In this document: piece by piece, positions 1 through 6,595 of the stretch
Numbering within the stretch: the stretch's first letter is position 1
Layout of the letters: every line of letters starts with the position of its first letter
From: an uncultured Bacilli bacterium
GTDB lineage: Bacteria > Bacillota_I > Bacilli_A > RF39 > UBA660
Length of the DNA stretch: 11,990 nt
NCBI GenBank assembly: GCA_949879835.1
Contig: CATLBU010000022.1
Location: forward strand, 1-11,990
Direction of reading: 5' to 3'
Notes under the pieces: model-generated
The model's input: only the letters and a program-made list of their open reading frames with translations
Told to the model about the DNA's origin: nothing
Databases searched by the model: none
Position numbers and translations under genes: made by a program

Positions 1-217
1 TATATTCCTTTCCATTATAATAATATCTTACAGTCGGTGTTACATATAATCCATCTGAGAAAGACTTATCCAATGAAACAATTTCTACATCTACTTTAGG
101 AAAATCTTTCTTAATATTTCGTTCTCAACAAAATAACCAATAAGATACTTTACAGCCAAAATATCCTATTAATAGCAAAACACCCCCAAGAATAAAACAA
201 CCAATCATATCTGCCAT
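1..217 (-). pseudogene. Small membrane-anchored protein, interrupted by in-frame TGA, truncated by window edge
   Basis: On the minus strand an ATG at 217-215 follows a good ribosome binding site (AGAGGTGA, 7 nt upstream), 20 nt after the PBP stop. The first 30 codons encode one hydrophobic segment (residues about 4-29, Gly/Leu/Ile-rich, ending YWLFC). A TGA at 127-125 then interrupts the frame. The same frame stays open from there to the window edge and encodes about 41 residues of ordinary soluble-looking sequence, including the stretches PKVDVEIVS and VRYYYNGKEY. The second part faintly resembles DUF3592-type domains, but I cannot assign it. Its continuity across the TGA suggests one gene with a nonsense mutation (for example CGA to TGA), or a recoded UGA. 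The alternative is a genuine 30-residue membrane peptide followed by chance open frame. It is probably the third gene of the sodA-PBP unit. Confidence 0.6.
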
Positions 218-237
218 ATATTTCACCTCTTATACTT

Positions 238-2328
238 CTATGGATATAGTGCAAAATAAGCATCACTAACTGCTTTCGCAATTCTTTTATTAACAGTACT
301 TTGATAAGTACTACCTGTTTCTGAATAATAAATATCTGGTGATATAACAGTAAAAGTTACTTTAGGATTGTCATAAGGTGCATAAGCAACAAAAGTAGTA
401 GTAACTGTTTCTTTATCTACTTTTCCATCTCCATCACTATCAATAAAACTTTGACTAGTTCCCGTTTTACCAGCTGGTTTATAAGCTAAATCAATATATC
501 CTGAACCAGTTCCTCCATATTCTAAAACTTGTTTAAAACCTTCTTTTACTCGTTCTAAATATTCTGGTTTTGTATCTACCTTATTTAATTCTTTCGCTTC
601 CTTTGTAAATTTTACTTTTTCTAAGTTACCATCGGTAGAAGAATAGACATTTTTTAACAAATAAGATTGCATACGACTTCCATTATTTGCAATCGTTCCA
701 ATATACTGTGATAATTGAATAGGTGTATAAGTATCATATTGTCCAATCGCAAAATCTAAAAGAAGTCCCCCAACTTTACTTTCTCCTTTGTATCCTAAAC
801 TTTCAATTGGTAAATCTATTTCTGTTTTTACTCCTAAACCAAATTGTGCAAAGGTATTGCGATATATATCAAATGCATTATTATCTACTTTAAATGGTGT
901 ATCATAAGTATAATTTACTCCAGCTAATTTCATTGCTGTATAAAATTGATAAACATTTGAGGATAATTTCAAAGCCGTTAAGTCATTAATATTTCCTAGA
1001 TTTCTCCAAGAACATTTTTGAGGAGCTCCCGCTAGTTTAATGCAAGAATCATAACGTCTCTCTCCTATTTGTAAGTTACCAGTATTATATCCAACAATAT
1101 GAGAAGCCCCCTTTACAACGGATCCTACAACTACTGGGGAAGTTGTAATTCCTGGTGTATAATCATATACTTTATATTCTCCATTTTCTTCTTTTACTTG
1201 TTTTCCTGCCATTGCAAGAATTTCACCTGTTTTTGGCTCCGATATAATAACAAATGAGCGATTATAATACATAGTATTAGGTTCTTTTTTTGTAGCAATT
1301 ACTTCATTTGTTAAAATTTCCTCTACCTTTTTTTGAAGTTCCATATCAATTGTTAACATGATGTCATTTCCACGACTTCCCTCTTTTGTTAACACTTTCT
1401 CTCCATTGTCTAATACTTCATATTGATTTTTAACTCCCCTTAGGTAGTCATCATATTGATATTCCAAGTAACTTACTCCAACTCGGTCATTTAAATTATA
1501 TCCTTTTTTTAAATACCCTTCTTTTAAATCAGAAGGAATTCCTTTTTCTGAATCACTCACACCTCCTAGGATAGCTCGAAAAGTATCCCCATATAAATAG
1601 CTTCGATTCCAATCCAATCTAGTATTAAACCCTTTTAAATGATGGGTGTTACTAGCAACACTCGCAAATTCTTGATCGGTAACATTATCTTTTTTGATTA
1701 CCTTATCTGCATAAGAATATCCTTTATTCATTAAATAATATATATAAGCTGCTTCTTTGTCTTTATCTTGATAAGCTCCTAATTCTTCTTCTGTAACGCG
1801 CTCTAATTTCAATTCTTCTATGTCATCTGCTGTAATTTTGCGATATTCTAAATCTTGCCATTCTGATTTTTTTATTTTTTCCTTTGCCTTATCTGGATAA
1901 TTTTTTACCCAAAATTTACGAAGGTTTTTATCTGTTAATTTTGAAAAGTCCACTTCAATTAAATCTGCCATTTGATAAGCCAGTTTGATTTCTTCTGTTG
2001 AAGTAACCTGATTTTCTTTTTTATAATAAATCTCCTTATTTGGTTTATTATCAACTATTAGTCTTTTATTTCGATCATAAATACGTCCACGTGGTGCGGT
2101 TGATCCATCAATAATATTTTTATTTAGAATTTCTAATTTATCCTCATAATATTCATTTTTTATTACTTGAATATAAAATAAGTTAATAAATAAAATAATA
2201 ATTACTAACGTAATAACTCCGATTAATATATTGTATCTTTTTTCGATTATTTCTTTAATATCCTTATATTTTTTATAATAATTATATTTGATATTAACAG
2301 TGCTTTTTTGCTTAAATATTTTGTTCAT
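238..2328 (-). CDS. Class B penicillin-binding protein (PBP2-type D,D-transpeptidase)
   Basis: This is a membrane-anchored transpeptidase that cross-links peptidoglycan outside the cell. A 30-residue basic cytoplasmic tail precedes one transmembrane helix (about 34-54). The APRGRIYDRN signature (78-87) marks the class B dimerisation domain, and the C-terminal half is the transpeptidase. The three active-site motifs are present: SVVK (nucleophile S403, K406), SSN (456-458) and KTG (621-623). Length (696 aa) is normal for the family. The ATG start lies inside the end of sodA in another frame (17-nt overlap) without a strong ribosome binding site, so translational coupling to sodA is likely. Bacillus has a comparable sodA-yqgE-pbpA neighbourhood. 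Two oddities stand out. An acidic DxDxDG loop (D630, D632, D634, D638) follows the KTG motif directly. Two cysteines (C429, C439) sit between the SxxK and SxN motifs in the extracytoplasmic domain. Whether it serves elongation or division cannot be told from sequence alone. Confidence 0.95.
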   Translation of the reverse strand: MNKIFKQKSTVNIKYNYYKKYKDIKEIIEKRYNILIGVITLVIIILFINLFYIQVIKNEYYEDKLEILNKNIIDGSTAPRGRIYDRNKRLIVDNKPNKEIYYKKENQVTSTEEIKLAYQMADLIEVDFSKLTDKNLRKFWVKNYPDKAKEKIKKSEWQDLEYRKITADDIEELKLERVTEEELGAYQDKDKEAAYIYYLMNKGYSYADKVIKKDNVTDQEFASVASNTHHLKGFNTRLDWNRSYLYGDTFRAILGGVSDSEKGIPSDLKEGYLKKGYNLNDRVGVSYLEYQYDDYLRGVKNQYEVLDNGEKVLTKEGSRGNDIMLTIDMELQKKVEEILTNEVIATKKEPNTMYYNRSFVIISEPKTGEILAMAGKQVKEENGEYKVYDYTPGITTSPVVVGSVVKGASHIVGYNTGNLQIGERRYDSCIKLAGAPQKCSWRNLGNINDLTALKLSSNVYQFYTAMKLAGVNYTYDTPFKVDNNAFDIYRNTFAQFGLGVKTEIDLPIESLGYKGESKVGGLLLDFAIGQYDTYTPIQLSQYIGTIANNGSRMQSYLLKNVYSSTDGNLEKVKFTKEAKELNKVDTKPEYLERVKEGFKQVLEYGGTGSGYIDLAYKPAGKTGTSQSFIDSDGDGKVDKETVTTTFVAYAPYDNPKVTFTVISPDIYYSETGSTYQSTVNKRIAKAVSDAYFALYP

Positions 2329-2917
2329 AACGCTTATTTACTTGGTTCCAATCCATAATCTTTAAAAAAGCATCAATATATTTATTACGTTCATTTTTAT
2401 ACTGCAAATAATAAGCATGTTCCCATAAATCTAGTGCCATAATTGGAATTAACCCATAACTATAAGGTGTTTCTTGATTAGAAAAATCAATAATTTCTAA
2501 TTCCTTATTTGAATTTAAAACTAAAAAGGTATAACCGGAACCTACCATTAAATTTGCTTGTCTTCTGATTTCCTCAACAAAATTTTCTACACTACCATAT
2601 TGTTTAATAACTTGATCTTTTAATTTTCCATTCATAGATGTTTTAATAGGACTCATACTATCAAAATATAATTCATGATTTAATACTCCACCCAAATTAT
2701 ATAATATATCGCCACGAATATTTAATGGAAATTCATCAATATGGGAAACCAACTCTTCTTTTGTATAAGATTCATGATACCCTACACTATTTAATAACTC
2801 ATTTAACTTCTTTAAATAATTTAAATAGTGTTTATGATAATGAAGCTTCATAATTTCTGAAGAAATATAAGGTTCTAAAGCATTTTCACTATAATTTAAT
2901 GGTTTTTGTTGATACAT
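2312..2917 (-). CDS. sodA: Superoxide dismutase, Mn-type (Fe/Mn family)
   Basis: The enzyme dismutates superoxide to oxygen and hydrogen peroxide in the cytoplasm. It has 201 residues, the normal family length. The predicted metal ligands are H26, H81 (in NH), D163 and H167 (in DLWEHAYY), and the gateway residues H30 and Y34 are conserved. The active-site Gln sits in the C-terminal domain (Q148, NQETP), with Gly at the position where Fe enzymes carry their Gln, which points to manganese. Three usual aromatic Trp positions are changed: NHxLFW reads NHELYF, and GSGWxWL reads GSGYTFL. The ATG follows AGAGGTGATTTT, a strong ribosome binding site. The gene heads the sodA-PBP-orf unit and is divergent from the DUF2624-like gene. 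The family call is secure; the metal preference is inferred from residues. Confidence 0.95.
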   Translation of the reverse strand: MYQQKPLNYSENALEPYISSEIMKLHYHKHYLNYLKKLNELLNSVGYHESYTKEELVSHIDEFPLNIRGDILYNLGGVLNHELYFDSMSPIKTSMNGKLKDQVIKQYGSVENFVEEIRRQANLMVGSGYTFLVLNSNKELEIIDFSNQETPYSYGLIPIMALDLWEHAYYLQYKNERNKYIDAFLKIMDWNQVNKRYEQNI

Positions 2918-2941
2918 AAAATCACCTCTTTAGTTTATTTT

Positions 2942-2947
2942 ATTATA
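2942..2947 (-). promoter_or_regulatory. Candidate -10 (TATAAT) for sodA
   Basis: A perfect TATAAT on the minus strand lies 24 nt upstream of the sodA start codon, within the short divergent spacer (2918-3001). No good -35 lies 17 nt upstream (TACTTA there), so this is a moderate call resting on the -10 alone. Confidence 0.4.
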
Positions 2948-3001
2948 AATGTATTACATTATTCTAAGTATCCATCATATATTAGTTTAGAGGTGGATAC
3001 A

Positions 3002-3265
3002 TTGATCGAACGACTAATCGCAAATTATGTAAGTAAATTAAAAGAACAAGATGTTATACAGTTTGCTTTAAAAAATGATATCAATCTAAAGGATGACGAA
3101 GTAAGGATTGTTTATGGTACCATTCAAAAATACTGGAGGGAAATCATTTTTGGAAATCATGAAAGAATATTGCAAAAAATAAAAGGAAAAATTAATAATG
3201 GTACCTATCAAAAAATAGAAGAATTAATTATCTTATATAAAGAAAAATATCATTCTTATTTATAA
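3002..3265 (+). CDS. DUF2624-like (YqfT-like) small protein
   Basis: This is an 87-residue protein of unknown function. I place the start at the TTG 3002-3004 because AGAGGTGG lies just upstream with 5-nt spacing. The open frame extends further 5' but has no other ribosome binding site. It is basic, predicted all-helical, and ends KIEELIILYKEKYHSYL; it has no membrane segment and no Cys. The pattern (a helix, then a short LKDDEV segment, then an aromatic YWREIIFG helix and a C-terminal helix) resembles my memory of the DUF2624/YqfT family. In Bacillus subtilis yqfT is next to nfo (yqfS), which supports the assignment. Here it faces nfo convergently, and the two coding regions overlap by 10 bp (3256-3265). 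The coding call is good; the family name is tentative. Confidence 0.65.
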   Translation: MIERLIANYVSKLKEQDVIQFALKNDINLKDDEVRIVYGTIQKYWREIIFGNHERILQKIKGKINNGTYQKIEELIILYKEKYHSYL

Positions 3266-4161
3266 AATTGAATAACATCTTCTATTAAATTAGAATTCCA
3301 TTTCTGGTCTCGAATCATTTCTATTTCAAATCGATATGGTGGATATGAATTCTTTTTATCTTCGGTTACAATATAAGGCGTTTCTAATATTTTAGGAACG
3401 TCTTTTAATTTTGGATGATAGAGAATCCAAAGTAAGTTTTTAAAACCAATATGACCATATCCTAAATTTTCATGACGATCCTTATGTGCTTCTATTATAT
3501 TCTTACTATCATTTACATGAATACACGCTAGTTTATCCAATCCTATTATACGATCAAACATAGATAAAATTTTGTCGAAATCATTCAAATCATAACCTGC
3601 ATCATGAATATGGCAAGTATCTAAACAAATTTTGATTTTATTTTTCTGTTTTACTCCATCAATGATTATTTTTAATTCCTCAAAGTTTTTACCTAGTTCA
3701 CTTCCCTTTCCCGCCATTGTTTCTAAACAAATATTCACATTTGTATGTTCTGTCAAAACTTGATTTAAAGCAAAAATAATATTCTTTAAACCTTTTTCTT
3801 CACCAAGTCCAACATGACTTCCAGGATGAAGAACCAAATTTTGAATTCCTAATGTTTCTACTCTTTCTATTTCTTGCTTTAAAAAGGAAATAGCAAAATC
3901 ATAATTTTTAGTATCATTTGCTAAATTAATAATATAGGGAGCATGAACAATTACATTTTTTTTATCAATCCCGTGCTGTTTCATCATCTCATCTGCTTTT
4001 TTTGTAAGCTCCAAATCAATTGCAGAACGGTTGGTATTTTGAGGAGCTCCTGTATAAAACATAAATGTATTTGCTTTATAAGAAATAGCCTCTTCCACAC
4101 TTCCTAAAAGTTGATCTTGTTTCTTAAACGAAACATGTGAGCCAATAATAATTTCTTCCAT
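3256..4161 (-). CDS. nfo: Endonuclease IV (apurinic/apyrimidinic endonuclease)
   Basis: The enzyme cuts the DNA backbone 5' of abasic sites in base excision repair, using a three-metal zinc centre in a TIM-barrel. All nine expected metal ligands can be placed: H73 (VHAPY), H112 (LHPGSHVG), E147 (CLETMAG), D181 and H184 (CLDTCHIHDAGYD), H215 (HVNDSK), D228 and H230 (DRHENLGYGHIG) and E260 (LETPY). The length of 301 residues fits Gram-positive homologues such as YqfS. The ATG has a good ribosome binding site (AGGTGA, 5 nt spacing). It lies 52 nt downstream of the amidoligase gene in the same direction and has its own TATAAT in that gap. It therefore may be transcribed both from its own promoter and by read-through. 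Confidence 0.97.
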   Translation of the reverse strand: MEEIIIGSHVSFKKQDQLLGSVEEAISYKANTFMFYTGAPQNTNRSAIDLELTKKADEMMKQHGIDKKNVIVHAPYIINLANDTKNYDFAISFLKQEIERVETLGIQNLVLHPGSHVGLGEEKGLKNIIFALNQVLTEHTNVNICLETMAGKGSELGKNFEELKIIIDGVKQKNKIKICLDTCHIHDAGYDLNDFDKILSMFDRIIGLDKLACIHVNDSKNIIEAHKDRHENLGYGHIGFKNLLWILYHPKLKDVPKILETPYIVTEDKKNSYPPYRFEIEMIRDQKWNSNLIEDVIQFYK

Positions 4162-4181
4162 AATTCACCTACTCTTTTTTC

Positions 4182-4187
4182 ATTATA
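4182..4187 (-). promoter_or_regulatory. Candidate -10 (TATAAT) for nfo
   Basis: A perfect minus-strand TATAAT lies 20 nt upstream of the nfo start, between the amidoligase stop and nfo. The -35 position (about TTTTCT) is poor, so the call rests on the -10. Confidence 0.4.
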
Positions 4188-4213
4188 ACATTTTAATAGG
4201 TTTTAGAAAATAA

Positions 4214-5173
4214 TTAAAGATGAATTTTTTTCGTTTTATCACTTTTGATATATTGTTTTAAAAAATTCTTTTTATCTTGTTCCTCTTCAAATAGAAAATC
4301 TGCCAGTACAAATGATTTCTCTATATTCAATGTCCCATAGTGATCAATATTGCCATCTGCAATACTCCCTTCTCTTAAATATTTGTGAATAATATCCCAA
4401 TTCGATGAATGATTGGAGCAAAGTAAAAAGTTTAAGAAAAATCGAATATTATTTTGCCATATGATGGGATCTAAACTTCCGTTTGGACAGCGAAATTCAA
4501 TTGTATTATTCTTTAGTTTTTTTCCTAACATAAAAGCCCCAGAGAAATCAACTCCTCTTCTTTTATAAAAATCGATTTGGTGATTCATACTATGAAGACT
4601 GACACTCTGAAGATTGATTTTATGATTTCCAAGTAAATAATAATTGAGGGTAGTTGTTAGAGGGGCTGCTATTTCCATTATTTGTTCTCTATAAGTATCC
4701 ATTTTTCCATAACCAAAGCGGTAAATAATATCTTCAAAAATAATCCAAAGTTTTAAAAACCTCTTTAAACTTTTCTTATTTTTTAAAGCTTGTGTTCCAA
4801 TATGAATATGCCCTCCACATTTAGAATTAATGCTAGCTCCTTGTTCTAATAAGAAATGGCACATCTTCTCTATTTGCCTCCAATATTTCGGTTCATCACA
4901 AAAGACTTTCGACGCCATTTCTCCACCATATATATTTCCTTTACCTTCTTGTAATTCATTCAAACTACTATCATGATAAAAATTCCAATGTTCTTTAAAC
5001 TCTTCTGTTAAGTTCGCTTCCACCTTCTTATGTAAGGCCTTAACAAACTCAATTTCAATTCCAAAAGTATATTTAGAATCTATCCCTATCGTAGACTGAT
5101 AAGATATTACATGATTTCTTAATTCCTCTAAAAATTGTTTTTGATCTAACTCATTCAATTTAGTTAATAACAC
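4214..5173 (-). CDS. Amidoligase_2-family (glutamine-synthetase-fold) enzyme, substrate unknown
   Basis: This is a 319-residue soluble protein. It carries the motif set of the Amidoligase_2 family, ATP-dependent enzymes of the glutamine synthetase/glutamate-cysteine ligase fold that join an amine to a carboxylate. The motifs are FGIEIEF (37-43, acidic metal ligands E40 and E42), HDSSLNE (67-73), GGEMASK (83-89), CGGHIHIG (119-126) and EFRCPNGSLDP (226-236, with the conserved Arg). These would bind Mg-ATP and the carboxylate. The start is GTG with a strong GGGGTGG 6 nt upstream. Family members are often proposed to make small peptides or modify proteins or wall peptides, commonly beside a gamma-glutamyl cyclotransferase or peptidase gene. 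No such partner is visible here: the neighbours are nfo and a DUF421 membrane protein. The family is confident and the substrate is unknown. Confidence 0.85.
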   Translation of the reverse strand: MLLTKLNELDQKQFLEELRNHVISYQSTIGIDSKYTFGIEIEFVKALHKKVEANLTEEFKEHWNFYHDSSLNELQEGKGNIYGGEMASKVFCDEPKYWRQIEKMCHFLLEQGASINSKCGGHIHIGTQALKNKKSLKRFLKLWIIFEDIIYRFGYGKMDTYREQIMEIAAPLTTTLNYYLLGNHKINLQSVSLHSMNHQIDFYKRRGVDFSGAFMLGKKLKNNTIEFRCPNGSLDPIIWQNNIRFFLNFLLCSNHSSNWDIIHKYLREGSIADGNIDHYGTLNIEKSFVLADFLFEEEQDKKNFLKQYIKSDKTKKIHL

Positions 5174-5199
5174 AAAACCACCCCAAACAATATTGGAGT

Positions 5200-5228
5200 A
5201 TTATATCATTTATTTATTCATCAAGCAA
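5200..5228 (-). promoter_or_regulatory. Extended -10 promoter for the amidoligase gene
   Basis: On the minus strand TTGCTT (5228-5223) and TGATATAAT (5208-5200) are separated by 17 nt. The TGN element and the perfect TATAAT make the -10 strong, while the -35 keeps only TTG. It overlaps the last codons of the DUF421 gene, so the amidoligase may be transcribed separately from it. Confidence 0.5.
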
Positions 5229-5849
5229 ATCACTACGTTTGATAATAAATGTCTTATTATTTTTATAAAAAGCATAAAAAATATCTTCTACTTTTAAATT
5301 CTGTTTTTTTAACACCTGATTTAACCATTTTTGATCTTTCTTTATTTCTTTTAATACATGAAAATCAATTGTTCCATCTAAGATTAAAGGAAGGGGATAT
5401 TCTTTTGTGTTTTGAAAGACAGATAAACTACCATTTGTTTCTAATACAGCGTAATCAACTTCCTCTAAACTTTGAACTCCTTTTTCTCGTAATTGACTAA
5501 TTAAATCATCTAAGGTATATCGTAATTTTGTCATGACATTGAATCTTACTTTTCCATCTTTAATAATAACACTAGGATGTCCATCAATAAATGTTCTAAT
5601 TTTATTATTTTTCATACTAATATAACTAAGAAATATTTCACAAATAACCAAAATAACAATGGGAACAATCGACATAAAAATAGATCGATCAACATTTTCA
5701 ATGGAGATGGCAGCAAGTTCTGCAATCAATACTGTTACAATTAAATCTCCTATTCCAAGTTCTCCAATTTCTTTTTTTCCCATTAAACGATACACAAAAA
5801 TAATAAAGAAATAAAGAAAAAGCGTTTTTAAAGCAAGAATTATATACAT
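5214..5849 (-). CDS. DUF421 / YetF-like membrane protein
   Basis: This is a 211-residue member of the DUF421 (YetF/YrbG) family. Three N-terminal transmembrane helices (about 2-20, 34-50 and 58-78) precede a cytoplasmic domain of about 130 residues. Family hallmarks are visible. RLMGKKEIGELGIGDLIV lies between the first two helices. GHPSVIIKDGKV follows the third. RYTLDDLISQLREKG and VDYAVLETNGSLSVF mark the soluble domain. Members are linked to spores or envelope functions in some Bacilli, but the molecular role is unknown. I start at the ATG 5849-5847 because AGGTGATGAAA gives the same ribosome-site spacing as neighbouring genes. ATG and GTG codons 6 and 9 nt upstream sit in or against that site. 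It is divergent from the TIGR04086-like membrane protein. Confidence 0.9.
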   Translation of the reverse strand: MYIILALKTLFLYFFIIFVYRLMGKKEIGELGIGDLIVTVLIAELAAISIENVDRSIFMSIVPIVILVICEIFLSYISMKNNKIRTFIDGHPSVIIKDGKVRFNVMTKLRYTLDDLISQLREKGVQSLEEVDYAVLETNGSLSVFQNTKEYPLPLILDGTIDFHVLKEIKKDQKWLNQVLKKQNLKVEDIFYAFYKNNKTFIIKRSDLLDE

Positions 5850-5865
5850 TTTCATCACCTATTTT

Positions 5866-5895
5866 ATTATGATGTAGGAATAAGATTTTATTCAA
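5866..5895 (-). promoter_or_regulatory. Candidate promoter for the DUF421 gene
   Basis: On the minus strand TTGAAT (5895-5890) and CATAAT (5871-5866) are separated by 18 nt. They sit 16 nt upstream of the chosen ATG in the divergent spacer. Both hexamers are imperfect. Confidence 0.35.
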
Positions 5896-5923
5896 ATTCA
5901 TAACTTTAATAGGAGGATTTTTT

Positions 5924-6292
5924 ATGAAATATGCGAAAGATTTAGGAATCTCATTGTTATTTATTATAGGGAGTTTTATTATTTTGACATTTTTAATGAC
6001 AACACTAAACTATTTTAATTTATTTTCTAGCGGTCTTGTTTCTGTTTTTAAAATCATTATTCCAATCTTTTCTTTATTCCTTGGAGGATTTATAATTGGT
6101 AAAAAAAGCTCGAAAAAAGGTTGGCTAGAGGGTCTAAAATTATCTCTTATCTTTACAATTATTTTAATTTTATTTAATTTATTGGGATTAAGAAACAAAA
6201 TAGAATTTAAAAATATTTTATATTATATCATTATTATTGCTTCCTGTATGTTTGGAGGAATGTTAGGAATTAATAAAACAGATACGAAATAA
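5924..6292 (+). CDS. TIGR04086-like four-helix membrane protein
   Basis: This is a 122-residue hydrophobic protein with four predicted membrane helices (about 9-29, 40-59, 70-88 and 98-115). The loop GGFIIGKKSSKKGWLEGL between helices 2 and 3 and the Gly-rich end ASCMFGGMLGIN match the pattern I associate with the TIGR04086/YrzE group of Firmicutes membrane proteins, whose function is unknown. The ATG follows a perfect AGGAGG with 7-nt spacing, the strongest ribosome site in the window. It is divergent from the DUF421 gene and ends at its own terminator, so it is probably a single-gene transcript. The coding call is secure; the family label is fairly confident. Confidence 0.85.
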   Translation: MKYAKDLGISLLFIIGSFIILTFLMTTLNYFNLFSSGLVSVFKIIIPIFSLFLGGFIIGKKSSKKGWLEGLKLSLIFTIILILFNLLGLRNKIEFKNILYYIIIIASCMFGGMLGINKTDTK

Positions 6293-6314
6293 AGCAAAGA
6301 AAGCTTTATTTTTT
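6290..6314 (+). terminator. Rho-independent terminator after the TIGR04086-like gene
   Basis: A 6-bp stem TAAAGC/GCTTTA (6290-6295 with 6303-6308) has a 7-nt loop and is followed by six T. The stem begins at the TAA stop codon itself. It is short and A/T-rich but correctly placed. Confidence 0.6.
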
Positions 6315-6348
6315 AATAGTACATAACAGATATCCTTGAGATTAGGTC

Positions 6349-6416
6349 AGTACATATAGTTATGACTATTTCTAAAAAATTCAAAAGTATTAATATTAAC
6401 ACTTCCTATATGTACT
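6349..6416. repeat. Inverted repeat AGTACATATAG ... CTATATGTACT
   Basis: Perfect 11-bp arms at 6349-6359 and 6406-6416 flank 46 bp. The inside contains a near-perfect 20-bp palindrome (6385-6404, single A/C mismatch that is G-U pairable on the minus strand). No target-site duplication is evident at the outer edges. It could be an RNA structure, a protein-binding site or a small mobile-element remnant. Confidence 0.6.
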
Positions 6417-6517
6417 TTTAGCTGATACTTTTATTAAATTTAAATTCCCAAAATAAAAAAAAGAACTATGAATATCTATACATTCATAAGCAAATTTTTC
6501 TTAAGTTAGTTAGATTA

Positions 6518-6523
6518 TATAAT
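6518..6523 (+). promoter_or_regulatory. Candidate -10 (TATAAT) for the unrecognised 228-residue gene
   Basis: A perfect TATAAT lies 72 nt upstream of the start codon, with no convincing -35. An alternative closer promoter is TTGAAA (6543-6548), 17 nt, TACAGT (6566-6571) with a TG two bases upstream of that hexamer. Either could serve; I cannot choose from sequence alone. Confidence 0.35.
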
Positions 6524-6595
6524 GTTTTTTGCATTTATTACTTGAAATTTCATCCATTATGTGATACAGTAACCTCAAAAAAAAAGGAGATATAT

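Larger units (their letters stand above)
6315..6595. other. Gene-free spacer rich in inverted repeats
   Basis: I see no coding frame with a ribosome site here. The spacer holds an 11-bp inverted repeat pair (6349-6359 with 6406-6416) with a 20-bp near-palindrome inside it (6385-6404). It also holds a second hairpin (TATGAAT/ATTCATA, 6467-6473 with 6482-6488). On the minus strand that hairpin is followed 4 nt later by a run of eight T, so it could act as a terminator for transcripts coming leftward. The promoter region of the next gene fills the last 80 bases. Confidence 0.5.

Noticed and set aside
98..127. Selenocysteine insertion at the TGA
   Set aside because: No stable G/C-containing hairpin follows the TGA, and the context does not resemble a known selenoprotein.
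5249..5500. Plus-strand open frame of 83 codons inside the DUF421 gene
   Set aside because: It lies antisense to a well-supported conserved gene, has no ribosome site, and its composition is that of a reverse-complement shadow.
5698..5901. Minus-strand 67-codon frame overlapping the DUF421 start
   Set aside because: It is out of frame with the conserved membrane protein, with low-complexity Cys/Asn composition and no ribosome site of its own.
6010..6198. Minus-strand 62-codon frame opposite the TIGR04086-like gene
   Set aside because: It is antisense to a gene with a perfect AGGAGG start and clear membrane helices, and has no start signal.
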